A stretch of DNA of 64,000 nucleotides from Intestinimonas timonensis. Lineage in GTDB: Bacteria > Bacillota > Clostridia > Oscillospirales > Oscillospiraceae. The notes under the pieces were generated by a model. It had not been told where the DNA came from. It worked only from the letters and a program-made list of their open reading frames with translations, and did no database searches. The translations under genes and the position numbers were made by a program. Shown here piece by piece: positions 8,024-15,543 of the stretch. The stretch covers positions 147,422 to 211,421 of the forward strand of contig NZ_LR130817.1 in NCBI RefSeq assembly GCF_900626145.1, written 5' to 3'. How positions within the stretch are numbered: the first letter of the stretch is position 1; each line of letters opens with the position of its first letter.

Positions 8024-8062
8024 GCTTGGGAAGCTGACGTTCTGCCATTGAACTACACCTGC
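8024..8062 (-). pseudogene. Truncated tRNA-Gly, 5' half only
   Basis: Minus strand: GCAGGTG-TA, a D arm GTTC-AATGGCA-GAAC, then TCAGC with loop TTCCCAA and GC. This is the 5' half of a canonical tRNA-Gly(CCC). After GC the sequence leaves the tRNA pattern, so the anticodon stem is not closed and the T arm and 3' acceptor are absent. The break lies in the anticodon stem-loop, a common crossover site of tRNA-targeting integrases. The core GCTTCCCAAGC is shared with the complete tRNA-Gly next to it. Confidence 0.75.
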
Positions 8063-8197
8063 ATCTCAAAAGGACTTAAATATTATAACATGTGCTCTCA
8101 TATTTTGCAAGAGGGGATTTTCCAGAGTTGATCGATGAAATTCGGCATAGTTAACAATTTATTTACATAAAATTTATGAACTATCCACAGACTTCTC

Positions 8198-8226
8198 TTG
8201 CTTTTTTACCATTGGACTGCTATACT
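8198..8226 (+). promoter_or_regulatory. Sigma-A-type promoter for a 27-codon ORF
   Basis: TTGCTT (8198-8203), 17-bp spacer, TATACT (8221-8226). It stands just upstream of a strong Shine-Dalgarno and a very short reading frame. Confidence 0.6.
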
Positions 8227-8258
8227 AATTTCAAACAATAGGGAAGGAGGTATGTGCA

Positions 8259-8342
8259 GTGGAAAATGTTCGCGTAAAGCCCCTGGATGTGGATGATCTG
8301 ATCTTTGGCGGCAATGAGGAGCGGACCGTGAGTGAGCGGTAA
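8259..8342 (+). CDS. 27-aa small ORF with promoter, SD and terminator
   Basis: GTG start 8 nt after GGAAGGAGG; the peptide begins VENVRVKPLDVDDLIFGGN and ends at TAA. A promoter lies 33 nt upstream of the start and a terminator 17 nt after the stop, so the whole transcript would be about 150 nt. The peptide is acidic and soluble, with no signal peptide. I do not recognise a family. It could be a genuine small protein or the intact 5' end of a larger gene lost by deletion. A competing ATG at 8252 gives a 14-residue cysteine-rich peptide but is only 1 nt from the Shine-Dalgarno. Confidence 0.4.
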   Translation: MENVRVKPLDVDDLIFGGNEERTVSER

Positions 8343-8359
8343 GCCTTGTACCAAGAAAA

Positions 8360-8384
8360 CCGCACCGGAAGGTGTGGCTTTTTT
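8360..8384 (+). terminator. Terminator after the 27-codon ORF
   Basis: Seven-bp stem CCGCACC/GGTGTGG with a GGAA tetraloop, followed by CTTTTTT. Confidence 0.75.
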
Positions 8385-8415
8385 GCTGATAGAGACAATT
8401 GATTACCAGCGGGTT

Positions 8416-8447
8416 GGCTTTGGGCGAAGGTGTCCAAAGCCCTTTTG
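8416..8447 (+). terminator. Second terminator-like hairpin
   Basis: Stem GGCTTTGG/CCAAAGCC followed by CTTTTG. It is the middle one of three terminator-like hairpins in a row; the third is split by IS copy A. Confidence 0.55.
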
Positions 8448-8548
8448 CTATATAGAAGCCCCCCGTCAGCTGAACAGATCCAGTAAAAACGGACAGTGAC
8501 AAAAGCCCCCCTGATGTAGGAAAATAGACTACATCAGGGGGTTTTGTC

Positions 8549-8863
8549 ATGAAGAAACGAAATTACACACACGTTCAAATGCTTTTACCAGAGATCAAGG
8601 CCATGTTGGCAGAGGGGAAAACACAGCGGGAAGTCGCAGAATACTATGGCTTCCGGAATAAGCAGGTGGTAAAAAGACTACTTGAGCGTGAGCGCCGTAA
8701 AGAACGAAAACTGGAAGCCGGAATCCGCCCACGACCGAAAGGACGGCCGAGAAAAGATGCTGCGCCAGGAGACGTTGTGGCAGAGCAGGCCTGTGAGATC
8801 CAACGGCTTCGCATGGAAAATAAACTACTGCGGGATTTTCTGCGCTTCACAGAAAGGAAGTGA
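8549..8863 (+). CDS. IS3-family OrfA (copy A)
   Basis: A 104-aa DNA-binding protein: helix-turn-helix (GKTQREVAEYYGFRNKQVVKRL), a basic stretch, and a C-terminal leucine-rich coiled coil (EIQRLRMENKLLRDFL) used for multimerisation in IS3 OrfA proteins. It overlaps orfB by 4 nt (GTGA). A hairpin lies just before it inside the IS. Identical to the protein at 46462-46776. Confidence 0.9.
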   Translation: MKKRNYTHVQMLLPEIKAMLAEGKTQREVAEYYGFRNKQVVKRLLERERRKERKLEAGIRPRPKGRPRKDAAPGDVVAEQACEIQRLRMENKLLRDFLRFTERK

Positions 8864-9717
8864 GAGCAAAGGTAAAGTATCATATCATCTATCGTCACAG
8901 GACAGAGTATCCAGTGGCAGTCATGTGCAAATTCTTTGGAGTGTCCAGAAGCGGCTACTATGCTTTTGTCCATCGCCTAGGCAAGCCAGAAAAGGATGCG
9001 GCTCTTGCGGGGCTCATCGCACAGCAGCGGGAACGCAGCTTCCGCACCTACGGCTACCGGCGGATGTGGCTGTGGCTGAAAAGCCGGAATATCTTCTGCA
9101 ATCCCAAAACTGTGCTGCGAATCATGAAGAAATATGATCTGCTCTCGGAGATCCGCCGCCGCAGGAAATGGCAGCAGATGGGGCGGCAGGCACACAAATA
9201 CAGGAATCTGCTGAACAGGGAGTTCCATGCGGACAAACCTAACAGCAAATGGGTAACAGACATCTCCTACATCCACACCAGGCAGGGTGTGCTGTACCTT
9301 TCCATAATCCGGGACCTCTATGACAACAGCATCATCGCCTACAAGACTGGAACCCAGCAGACAGTGAATTTGGTTCTGGATACCGTTCATCTGGCAATGA
9401 AACAGGAGAAAAAGAGGGTCGCTGCGGAGTTGCAGCTCCACAGCGACCAAGGATTTCAGTACACCTCTGCAGCATACTTCAATCTGACTCAAGCATACGG
9501 AATCACACCATCCATGTCAAGGAAAGGAAACCCGTACGACAACGCCATGGCGGAAAATTTCTTCTCTATCCTCAAAACAGAATGTATTTACCGCCACAAA
9601 CCGGCGACCTTTTCCGAAGCCAATGAGATGATTGACCGCTATATTTACTTCTATAACCATGAGCGCATCCAGTTAAAAACTGGAGAGGCGCCGCTGGCGC
9701 GACGCCTCTCCGCTTAA
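8860..9717 (+). CDS. IS3-family transposase OrfB (copy A)
   Basis: A 285-aa DDE transposase of the rve integrase core. An HTH-like N-terminal part (HRMWLWLKSRNI-type, family HTH_21) is followed by catalytic Asp in WVTDISYIH, Asp in LHSDQGFQYTS and Glu in the NAMAENFFSILKTE segment. Starts with GTG overlapping the orfA stop. No disruption is seen, so the element may be active. Identical to the protein at 45608-46465. Confidence 0.92.
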   Translation: MRAKVKYHIIYRHRTEYPVAVMCKFFGVSRSGYYAFVHRLGKPEKDAALAGLIAQQRERSFRTYGYRRMWLWLKSRNIFCNPKTVLRIMKKYDLLSEIRRRRKWQQMGRQAHKYRNLLNREFHADKPNSKWVTDISYIHTRQGVLYLSIIRDLYDNSIIAYKTGTQQTVNLVLDTVHLAMKQEKKRVAAELQLHSDQGFQYTSAAYFNLTQAYGITPSMSRKGNPYDNAMAENFFSILKTECIYRHKPATFSEANEMIDRYIYFYNHERIQLKTGEAPLARRLSA

Positions 9718-9782
9718 AACTTAATCTTTCCTACTAAGGGCTCTTTTTTGTACTGTCCGCACAATCTGGGGCAGTTCACAGC

Positions 9783-10236
9783 TCCAGGCAGGCGGGGGCC
9801 TTTTTGTATCAGGGGAGAGAGACCGCGCAGGCAGGAGGGCCTCGGTGTACACATTCACTACGCCACTTGGACGCCCATGCCCGTGGCCGTTCTAGTGCAA
9901 TTGTTGATGTGATCCCCTTCCTGGCGGCTCGTCCGCCGCAGGAATATCAATCCGTAGAAAGATCCCCTCTTTTTCTGTGTGTGGACTGCTTCATCAAGGT
10001 CGCTATAATATAAGTCCTGGCAGCAGGAAAGAGAGAAACTGAAGAGAGATTTTAGATGTGTATAAATTTTAAAAAATCTGACTGCCCCCCTATGCAAAAT
10101 GGAAAAGTTATATTAAAATAGGTACGACTGAGTAAACTGCGCCGCAGCTCCGGCTGCGGGCTGTTGTGCCGTACCGGGAGGGCATCCCGCCCGGGTGCGG
10201 CCCAGGAATACAAGAATACGGAAGGGGATATTTTCT
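9783..10236 (+). promoter_or_regulatory. Long pyrH upstream region with promoter and leader hairpins
   Basis: The first 30 nt are the right half of the terminator split by IS copy A. A promoter candidate is TGGACT (9982-9987), 16 bp, TATAAT (10004-10009). That gives a leader of about 220 nt before pyrH, with stems CCGCAGC-TCC-GGCTGCGG type near 10141-10160 and GGGAGGGCATCCCGCCCGGG near 10178-10200. I cannot match it to a known riboswitch. The remainder is AT-rich and shows no gene. Confidence 0.45.
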
Positions 10237-10959
10237 ATGCCTGAACCGCAGTATAAGCGCATCCTGCTGAAGGTCAGCGGTGAGGCCCTGGCCGGAGACG
10301 CCAGCCGTGGGCTGGATTTTGACGTCATCGGCAGGGTCTGCGACGTGATCAAAAAGTGTAACGAGTCCGGTGTCCAGGTGGGCATTGTGGTGGGCGGCGG
10401 CAACTTCTGGCGCGGCGTGAAGGACGGCGGCGACCGGATGGAGCGCACCCGGGCCGACCACATGGGCATGCTGGCCACCGCCATCAACGCCCTGGCCATC
10501 GCCGACGTGCTGGAGCAGAAGGGCGTGGACGTCCGGGTGCAGACCGCCATCGAGATGCGCTCGGTGGCCGAGCCCTACATCCGCTCCAAGGCCATCCGCC
10601 ACATGGAAAAGGGCCGGGTGGTCATCTTCGGCTGCGGCACCGGCAACCCGTTCTTCTCCACCGATACCGCGGCAGTGCTGCGTGCGGCGGAGATCGACGC
10701 CGACGCCATCCTGCTGGCCAAGAACATTGACGGCGTGTACAGCGCCGACCCCAGAAAGGACCCCACGGCAGTGAAGTACGACAGCATCAGCTATGATGAT
10801 GTGTTGGCCCAGCACCTGGAGGTGATGGACTCCACCGCCACATCCCTGTCCATGGATAACAAGATTCCCGTCATCCTCTTCGCCCTGAAGGACCCCGAGA
10901 ACATCTACCGGGTGGTCATGGGCGAGAAGGTGGGTACCATCGTCAAGGAGGAGAAGTGA
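10237..10959 (+). CDS. pyrH: UMP kinase
   Basis: Cytoplasmic kinase making UDP from UMP in pyrimidine synthesis. The 240-aa amino-acid-kinase fold shows [14 protein letters not shown] at the N terminus (Lys and Gly for phosphate binding), [10 protein letters not shown] and the C-terminal [19 protein letters not shown] segment typical of bacterial PyrH. The ATG at 10237 follows AAGGGGAT; an upstream in-frame start at 10195 would add 14 poorly conserved residues. It is first in the run pyrH-frr-uppS-cdsA-dxr-rseP-ispG-polC, and frr starts 2 nt after its stop. Confidence 0.97.
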   Translation: MPEPQYKRILLKVSGEALAGDASRGLDFDVIGRVCDVIKKCNESGVQVGIVVGGGNFWRGVKDGGDRMERTRADHMGMLATAINALAIADVLEQKGVDVRVQTAIEMRSVAEPYIRSKAIRHMEKGRVVIFGCGTGNPFFSTDTAAVLRAAEIDADAILLAKNIDGVYSADPRKDPTAVKYDSISYDDVLAQHLEVMDSTATSLSMDNKIPVILFALKDPENIYRVVMGEKVGTIVKEEK

Positions 10960-10960
10960 G

Positions 10961-11515
10961 ATGAACGAGATCCTGAAGGAATACGACGTAAAGATGCAGA
11001 AGACCGTGGAGGTAGTGCTCTCCGACTTCGCCAGTGTCCGGGCCGGGCGTGCCAATGCTGCCGTCCTGGATAAGATCACTGTGGACTACTACGGCAGCCC
11101 CACCCCCATCAACCAGGTGGCTGCCATTTCCTCTCCTGATCCCCGTAGCCTGCTCATCAAGCCCTGGGACTCCTCCATTCTGAAGGCCATCGAAAAGGCC
11201 ATTCAGACCTCTGATCTGGGCATCAACCCCCAGAACGACGGCACTTCCATTCGTCTGGGCTTCCCACAGCTCACCGAGGAGCGCCGTAAGGAGCTCACCA
11301 AGCAGGTGAAGAAGTACGCCGAGAACGGCAAGGTAGCCATCCGGAACATCCGTCGGGACGCCATGGATAAGCTCAAGGCCAAGCAGAAGAAGTCCGAGAT
11401 CACCGAGGACGACTGCAAGGAGTTCGAGAAGGAGCTCCAGGACCTGACCGACAAGCGCTGCAAGGAGCTGGATGACCTCTCCGCCAAGAAGGAGAAGGAG
11501 CTCATGGCGGTGTAA
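10961..11515 (+). CDS. frr: Ribosome recycling factor
   Basis: A 184-aa factor that, with EF-G, splits post-termination ribosomes. The sequence has the full two-domain RRF pattern: ASVRAGRANAAVLDKITVDYYG, then LLIKPWDSS, GLNPQNDG-type IRLGFPQLTEERRKEL, and a long charged C-terminal helix. It starts 2 nt after pyrH, with GAGGAG inside the pyrH end as its ribosome-binding site. The pyrH-frr pairing is widespread in bacteria. Confidence 0.97.
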   Translation: MNEILKEYDVKMQKTVEVVLSDFASVRAGRANAAVLDKITVDYYGSPTPINQVAAISSPDPRSLLIKPWDSSILKAIEKAIQTSDLGINPQNDGTSIRLGFPQLTEERRKELTKQVKKYAENGKVAIRNIRRDAMDKLKAKQKKSEITEDDCKEFEKELQDLTDKRCKELDDLSAKKEKELMAV

Positions 11516-11540
11516 CGCCCAAACCTTTTGGACATGATAG

Positions 11541-11564
11541 GTGCGGGGCGCTGTGCGCCCCGCA
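11541..11564 (+). terminator. GC-rich hairpin after frr
   Basis: Stem GTGCGGGGCGC/GCGCCCCGCAC followed by ATCTTTA. A second hairpin (CTCCCCG/CGGGGAG) follows near 11577-11606. The T run is poor, so this may attenuate rather than stop transcription into uppS. Confidence 0.5.
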
Positions 11565-11635
11565 CATCTTTACTGGCTCCCCGTCCCGTCCGCGGGGCGG
11601 GGAGTTGGCACGAGTAATGGATTTAGGAGGCTGAC

Positions 11636-12382
11636 ATGGCCTTTTTGAAACGCAGGCCCGCGGCGGAAGCCCAGGTGGACTTTGACCATCTGCCCCGCCA
11701 CGTGGCCATCATCATGGACGGCAACGGCCGCTGGGCCAAGAAGCGGGGACTTCCCCGCACGGCGGGCCACGCTGCCGGTGCCGAGAATTTTCGTACCATC
11801 GCTACCTACTGCAAGGACATCGGACTGGAGTATCTGACGGTGTACGCCTTCTCCACGGAGAACTGGAAACGTCCGGCGGAGGAGGTCTCCGCCATCATGG
11901 GCCTTTTGAAGAAGTATTTGCTGGAGGCCATCAGCCGCATGGAGCGGGACCGGGTGAAAATGCGCTTTTTCGGCGATCTCTCCCCTCTGGACCCCGAGCT
12001 CCAGGCCCTGTGCCGGCGGACGGAGGAGATCTCCACCCACTATGAGGGCTGCCAGGTAAACATCTGCCTGAACTACGGCGGCCGGGACGAGGTGCTGCGG
12101 GCGGCCAAGGCCTTCGCGGAGGACTGCGTCCGCGGCGATCAAAAGCCGGGGGATCTGACCGAGGAGACCTTTGGTTCCTATCTCTTCTCCGACGGTGTTC
12201 CCGATCCCGACCTGGTCATCCGTCCCAGTGGGGAGATCCGGATTTCCAACTTCCTGCTCTGGCAGTCGGCCTATGCCGAATTCTACTTTACCGACGTGCT
12301 CTGGCCTGATTTTACCAAGGAAGAGCTGAACAAGGCGCTGGCGGCCTATCAGGGGCGCTCCCGCCGGTTTGGAGGCGTGTGA
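11636..12382 (+). CDS. uppS: Undecaprenyl diphosphate synthase (isoprenyl transferase)
   Basis: Cis-prenyltransferase of 248 aa making the C55 lipid carrier for peptidoglycan. The catalytic HVAIIMDGNGRWAKK motif lies at about residues 22-36, followed by RTAGHAAGAENFR, YAFSTENWKRP and the C-terminal RPSGEIRISNFLLWQSAYAE motif for diphosphate binding. The ATG follows TAGGAGG. It is followed 3 nt later by cdsA, the usual uppS-cdsA-dxr-rseP order in Firmicutes. Confidence 0.97.
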   Translation: MAFLKRRPAAEAQVDFDHLPRHVAIIMDGNGRWAKKRGLPRTAGHAAGAENFRTIATYCKDIGLEYLTVYAFSTENWKRPAEEVSAIMGLLKKYLLEAISRMERDRVKMRFFGDLSPLDPELQALCRRTEEISTHYEGCQVNICLNYGGRDEVLRAAKAFAEDCVRGDQKPGDLTEETFGSYLFSDGVPDPDLVIRPSGEIRISNFLLWQSAYAEFYFTDVLWPDFTKEELNKALAAYQGRSRRFGGV

Positions 12383-12385
12383 CCC

Positions 12386-13204
12386 ATGGGTAAACGTATT
12401 CTGGTGGCGGTGGTGTGCATCCCCCTCATCTTTGTGATCTTCTTTCTGCTGCCGCCCATCTTCCTGCCCATCATGATCTCGGCCCTCTCCATGGTGGCCG
12501 TTCACGAGGTGCTCTGGTCCACGGGCTTTGTCAAGAATCCCAAGATCTCCGCCCTCTCCATTGCCCTGTCCGGCGTCATCCCCTTTTGGGTCTTCATCGG
12601 CGAGGGTATGCGCTCTGCCCTGGTGGGCATTTTTCTCTACTTCCTGCTCATCTTTGTGGTGGCTATCTCCAGCCACTACACCGTGACCTTGGAGAAAATG
12701 GGCGGGTCCTTCTTTTTCGCCATGCTCATCCCCTATTTTCTCTCCTCCTTTGTCCGGCTGGACCATCAGCCTTTGGGGGACTACCTTATCCTCATCCCCC
12801 TGGTGGCGGCCTTCACCAGCGATGCCTTTGCTCTCTTTGCGGGCATGGCCTTCGGCAAGCACAAGCTGGCCCCTGAGCTCTCTCCCAAAAAGACGGTGGA
12901 GGGGGCTGTGGGCGGCTTCGTGGGCGCTATCGTGTGCTGCCTCATCTATGGGGCAGTGATGCAGTTCGGCTTCCAGCTCAAGGTGAACTATGTGGTCTTT
13001 GCCATCTATGGCGCTTTGGGCAGCCTGGTCTCCCAGATCGGTGACCTGTCCTTCTCCTATATCAAGCGGCAGTATGGCCTGAAGGATTTCGGCAACATTT
13101 TCCCCGGCCACGGCGGTGTGCTGGACCGGTTTGACAGCGTGATCTTCTGCGCCCCTCTCATCGAAATCCTGGTCCACTTCCTGCCCGCCATTCAGGGGGG
13201 CTGA
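12386..13204 (+). CDS. cdsA: Phosphatidate cytidylyltransferase
   Basis: Integral membrane enzyme (272 aa, about seven or eight membrane segments) making CDP-diacylglycerol from phosphatidate and CTP. The C-terminal CDP-alcohol signature is seen in SQIGDLSFSYIKRQYGLKDF followed by GNIFPGHGGVLDRFDS, which carries the acidic metal-binding residues. It lies 3 nt after uppS and 3 nt before dxr, in an operon of envelope-lipid genes. Confidence 0.95.
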   Translation: MGKRILVAVVCIPLIFVIFFLLPPIFLPIMISALSMVAVHEVLWSTGFVKNPKISALSIALSGVIPFWVFIGEGMRSALVGIFLYFLLIFVVAISSHYTVTLEKMGGSFFFAMLIPYFLSSFVRLDHQPLGDYLILIPLVAAFTSDAFALFAGMAFGKHKLAPELSPKKTVEGAVGGFVGAIVCCLIYGAVMQFGFQLKVNYVVFAIYGALGSLVSQIGDLSFSYIKRQYGLKDFGNIFPGHGGVLDRFDSVIFCAPLIEILVHFLPAIQGG

Positions 13205-13207
13205 GCC

Positions 13208-14371
13208 GTGAAAAAGAGAAGCATCTCTCTTCTGGGCTCCACCGGCTCCATCGGCCGACAGACCCTGGATGTAGCCGCCGCTCTGGACCTGCCGGTCCGT
13301 GCCATCACCGCCCACCGCAGCGTCCAGCTGCTGGAGGAGCAGGCCCGGCAATTCCGGCCTGAACTGGCGGTGTGCGTGGATGAGACGGCTGCCGCCGAGC
13401 TGAAGACCCGGCTGGCAGATACCTCTGTCCGGGTCCTCTCCGGGGAGGAGGGGCTCCTGGAGGCCGCTGCTCTGCCTTCCGCAGATACCGTGGTCACCGC
13501 CGTGGTGGGCATCGCCGGACTTCGCCCCACCATGGCAGCCATCCGGGAGGGCAAACGCATCGCTCTGGCCAACAAGGAGACCATGGTGTGCGCCGGTGAG
13601 CTGGTCATGGCGGAGGCACGGCGCTGGGGCGCCGAGATCGTCCCCGTAGATTCGGAGCACTCGGCCATCTTCCAGTGCCTCCAGGGCTGTAAGGACCGGG
13701 GAGAGGTCAAGCGCCTCATCCTCACCGCCTCCGGCGGGCCCTTCTTCGGTTGGAGCCGGGAAGAGCTGGAGGGGGTCACCCTGGAGCAGGCCCTCAAGCA
13801 CCCAAACTGGGCCATGGGAGCCAAGATCACGGTGGACTCGGCCACCCTCATGAACAAGGGTCTGGAGTTCATCGAGGCCATGCGGCTCTACGAGCTGCCC
13901 CCCGAAAAAATTTCCATCGTGGTCCACCGGGAGAGTATAGTCCACTCCCTGGTGGAATACTGTGATAATGCGGTGCTGGCCCAGCTGGGGGCGGCGGATA
14001 TGCGCCTGCCCATCCAGTACGCCCTCACCTGGCCGGAGCGGGCTCCCGGCCCGGCGGAGCCCCTGGACCTGCTGACGTGTCCCAGCCTCACCTTCCAGGC
14101 CCCCGACCCCGAGGCCTTCCCCTGTCTGGCCCTGGCCCTGGAGGCCGCCCGTACCGGCGGTACTGCCACAGCCATCCTTAACGGGGCCAATGAGGCGGCA
14201 GTGGGACTCTTTTTGGACCGGCGCATCGGCTTCATGGAGATCGCCCGTCAGGTGGCTCAGGCCATGGCTGAGGTCCCGGCAGTCCAGAATCCCAACTTGG
14301 AACAGATCTTTCAGGCAGACCAGGCGGCCCGAGAGGCCGTGGCCCGTGCCAATCCATCGGCGGGGCAGTAA
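13208..14371 (+). CDS. dxr: 1-deoxy-D-xylulose-5-phosphate reductoisomerase
   Basis: Second committed enzyme of the MEP isoprenoid pathway, NADPH-dependent, 387 aa. It shows the Rossmann motif LLGSTGSIGRQTL at residues 6-18, ALANKETMVCAG, the metal-binding VPVDSEHSAIFQCLQG segment and the substrate-binding HPNWAMGAKITVDSATLMNK. Starts with GTG. It sits between cdsA and rseP; ispG of the same pathway follows two genes later. Confidence 0.97.
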   Translation: MKKRSISLLGSTGSIGRQTLDVAAALDLPVRAITAHRSVQLLEEQARQFRPELAVCVDETAAAELKTRLADTSVRVLSGEEGLLEAAALPSADTVVTAVVGIAGLRPTMAAIREGKRIALANKETMVCAGELVMAEARRWGAEIVPVDSEHSAIFQCLQGCKDRGEVKRLILTASGGPFFGWSREELEGVTLEQALKHPNWAMGAKITVDSATLMNKGLEFIEAMRLYELPPEKISIVVHRESIVHSLVEYCDNAVLAQLGAADMRLPIQYALTWPERAPGPAEPLDLLTCPSLTFQAPDPEAFPCLALALEAARTGGTATAILNGANEAAVGLFLDRRIGFMEIARQVAQAMAEVPAVQNPNLEQIFQADQAAREAVARANPSAGQ

Positions 14372-14386
14372 GGAGAACCGGATCAT

Positions 14387-15472
14387 ATGCTTTATATCCT
14401 CATCGCCATCGTCATCTTCGGCATCCTCATTGCCCTCCATGAGTTCGGCCACTTCATCACCGCCAAGCTATTGGGGGTGCGGGTCAACGAGTTCGCCATC
14501 GGTATGGGTCCCCTCCTCTGGTCTACCACCAAGGGGGAGACCCAGTACTCCCTCCGGGCCATCCCCATCGGCGGCTTCTGCGCCATGGAGGGGGAGGACG
14601 AGGCCACCGACGACCCGGGCAGCTTTTCCAACAAGCCGGGCTGGAAGAAGTTCATCGTCCTGGTAGCCGGCTCTTTTATGAATTTCCTCACCGGTCTGGT
14701 GCTGCTGTTGGTGGTATACAGCCAGGCGGTGGGCTTTGTTACGCCGGTCATCGCCGGGTTTATGGACGGCTTTCCCAATGAAGGGGCCGACGGCCTCATG
14801 GTGGGAGACCGCATCCTTTCGGTGAACGGAGAGCGAATCTACACCAAAACGGATATCGATCTCTTTTTTGAACGGGCCGGTGGCGAGGCCATGGACCTGG
14901 TGATCCTGCGGGATGGGGAGAAGATCGTCCTGGACGACTTTCCCCTGATCCCCCGGGAGTACGATTATGAGGGCCAGACCCGGATGATGTACGGCCTCAC
15001 CTTTGCTGTGGAGGAGGCCACCCCGCTGGTGCGCATCCAGCAGAGCTGGTACACCTCCCTGGACATGGTGCGCATGGTCCGCCTGAGTCTGGTGGACCTC
15101 TTTACCGGTAAGGCCGGGGTGAAGGACATGTCCGGTGTCATCGGCATCATGGACGTGATGGGCCAGGCTGGAGAGGAAGGCGCTCAGGCGGCTGCGGAGA
15201 GCGGCGGCTCCCCCTTCCTGGGGGCGCTCATGAACATCCTCAACCTGTCCGCCTTCATCGCCATCAACCTGGCGGTGATGAACCTGCTGCCCATCCCCGC
15301 CCTGGATGGTGGCCGCATCTTCTTCCTAGTGGTGAACTGGCTCTTTACTCTGGTGACCCGCCGGAAGCTGGACCCCAAGTACGAGGGCTATGTCCATATG
15401 GCCGGCTTTGTTTTGCTGCTGCTGCTGATGGTGGTGGTGGCCTTTAACGACGTGGTCCGCATTATAACCTAA
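14387..15472 (+). CDS. rseP: RIP zinc metalloprotease, site-2 protease (RseP/RasP)
   Basis: A 361-aa membrane protease that cleaves membrane-spanning anti-sigma factors and signal peptides. The zinc motif HEFGH is at residues 18-22 in the first membrane segment, a PDZ domain is at about 120-200 (GADGLMVGDRILSVNGE), and the NLLPIPALDGGRI motif with the third zinc ligand is near residue 300. The ATG follows AAGGAGA 15 nt after dxr. The position between dxr and ispG is typical. Confidence 0.95.
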   Translation: MLYILIAIVIFGILIALHEFGHFITAKLLGVRVNEFAIGMGPLLWSTTKGETQYSLRAIPIGGFCAMEGEDEATDDPGSFSNKPGWKKFIVLVAGSFMNFLTGLVLLLVVYSQAVGFVTPVIAGFMDGFPNEGADGLMVGDRILSVNGERIYTKTDIDLFFERAGGEAMDLVILRDGEKIVLDDFPLIPREYDYEGQTRMMYGLTFAVEEATPLVRIQQSWYTSLDMVRMVRLSLVDLFTGKAGVKDMSGVIGIMDVMGQAGEEGAQAAAESGGSPFLGALMNILNLSAFIAINLAVMNLLPIPALDGGRIFFLVVNWLFTLVTRRKLDPKYEGYVHMAGFVLLLLLMVVVAFNDVVRIIT

Positions 15473-15484
15473 ACATTGACTTCA

Positions 15485-15516
15485 GCCGGCGGAGTTGGCC
15501 TTCCAGCTCCGCCGGC
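15485..15516 (+). terminator. Hairpin between rseP and ispG
   Basis: Perfect 10-bp stem GCCGGCGGAG/CTCCGCCGGC with a 12-nt loop, followed by CATACCTGTTTTT. The T run is offset by 7 nt, so it may be an attenuator inside the operon. Confidence 0.5.
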
Positions 15517-15543
15517 CATACCTGTTTTTAGGAGGCAGCGTAC

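Larger units (their letters stand above)
8471..9778 (+). mobile_element. IS3-family (IS150-like) element, copy A
   Basis: 1308 bp. The ends are TGAACAGATCCAG...CGGACAGT and, at the right in reverse complement, TGAACTGCCCCAG...CGGACAGT, which are imperfect inverted repeats. A 4-bp duplication CAGC flanks it (8467-8470 and 9779-9782). It encodes OrfA and OrfB. Copy B (45547-46854, opposite strand) has the same length, identical proteins and identical bases wherever I compared the ends. The insertion splits a terminator: AAGCCCCCCG ends just before it and CGGGGGCCTTTTT follows it. Confidence 0.9.

Noticed and set aside
8252..8296. 14-residue cysteine-containing peptide (MCSGKCSRKAPGCG)
   Set aside because: Its ATG is only 1 nt from the Shine-Dalgarno; the overlapping GTG frame has correct spacing and is preferred.
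9804..10013. 69-codon plus-strand frame between IS copy A and pyrH
   Set aside because: No ribosome-binding site, overlaps the likely pyrH promoter, and resembles no protein.
11570..14452. 960-codon open frame on the minus strand opposite uppS, cdsA and dxr
   Set aside because: Antisense shadow of GC-rich coding DNA: composition is low-complexity (His, Gly, Gln, Glu-rich) with no domain, and three well-known genes lie on the other strand.
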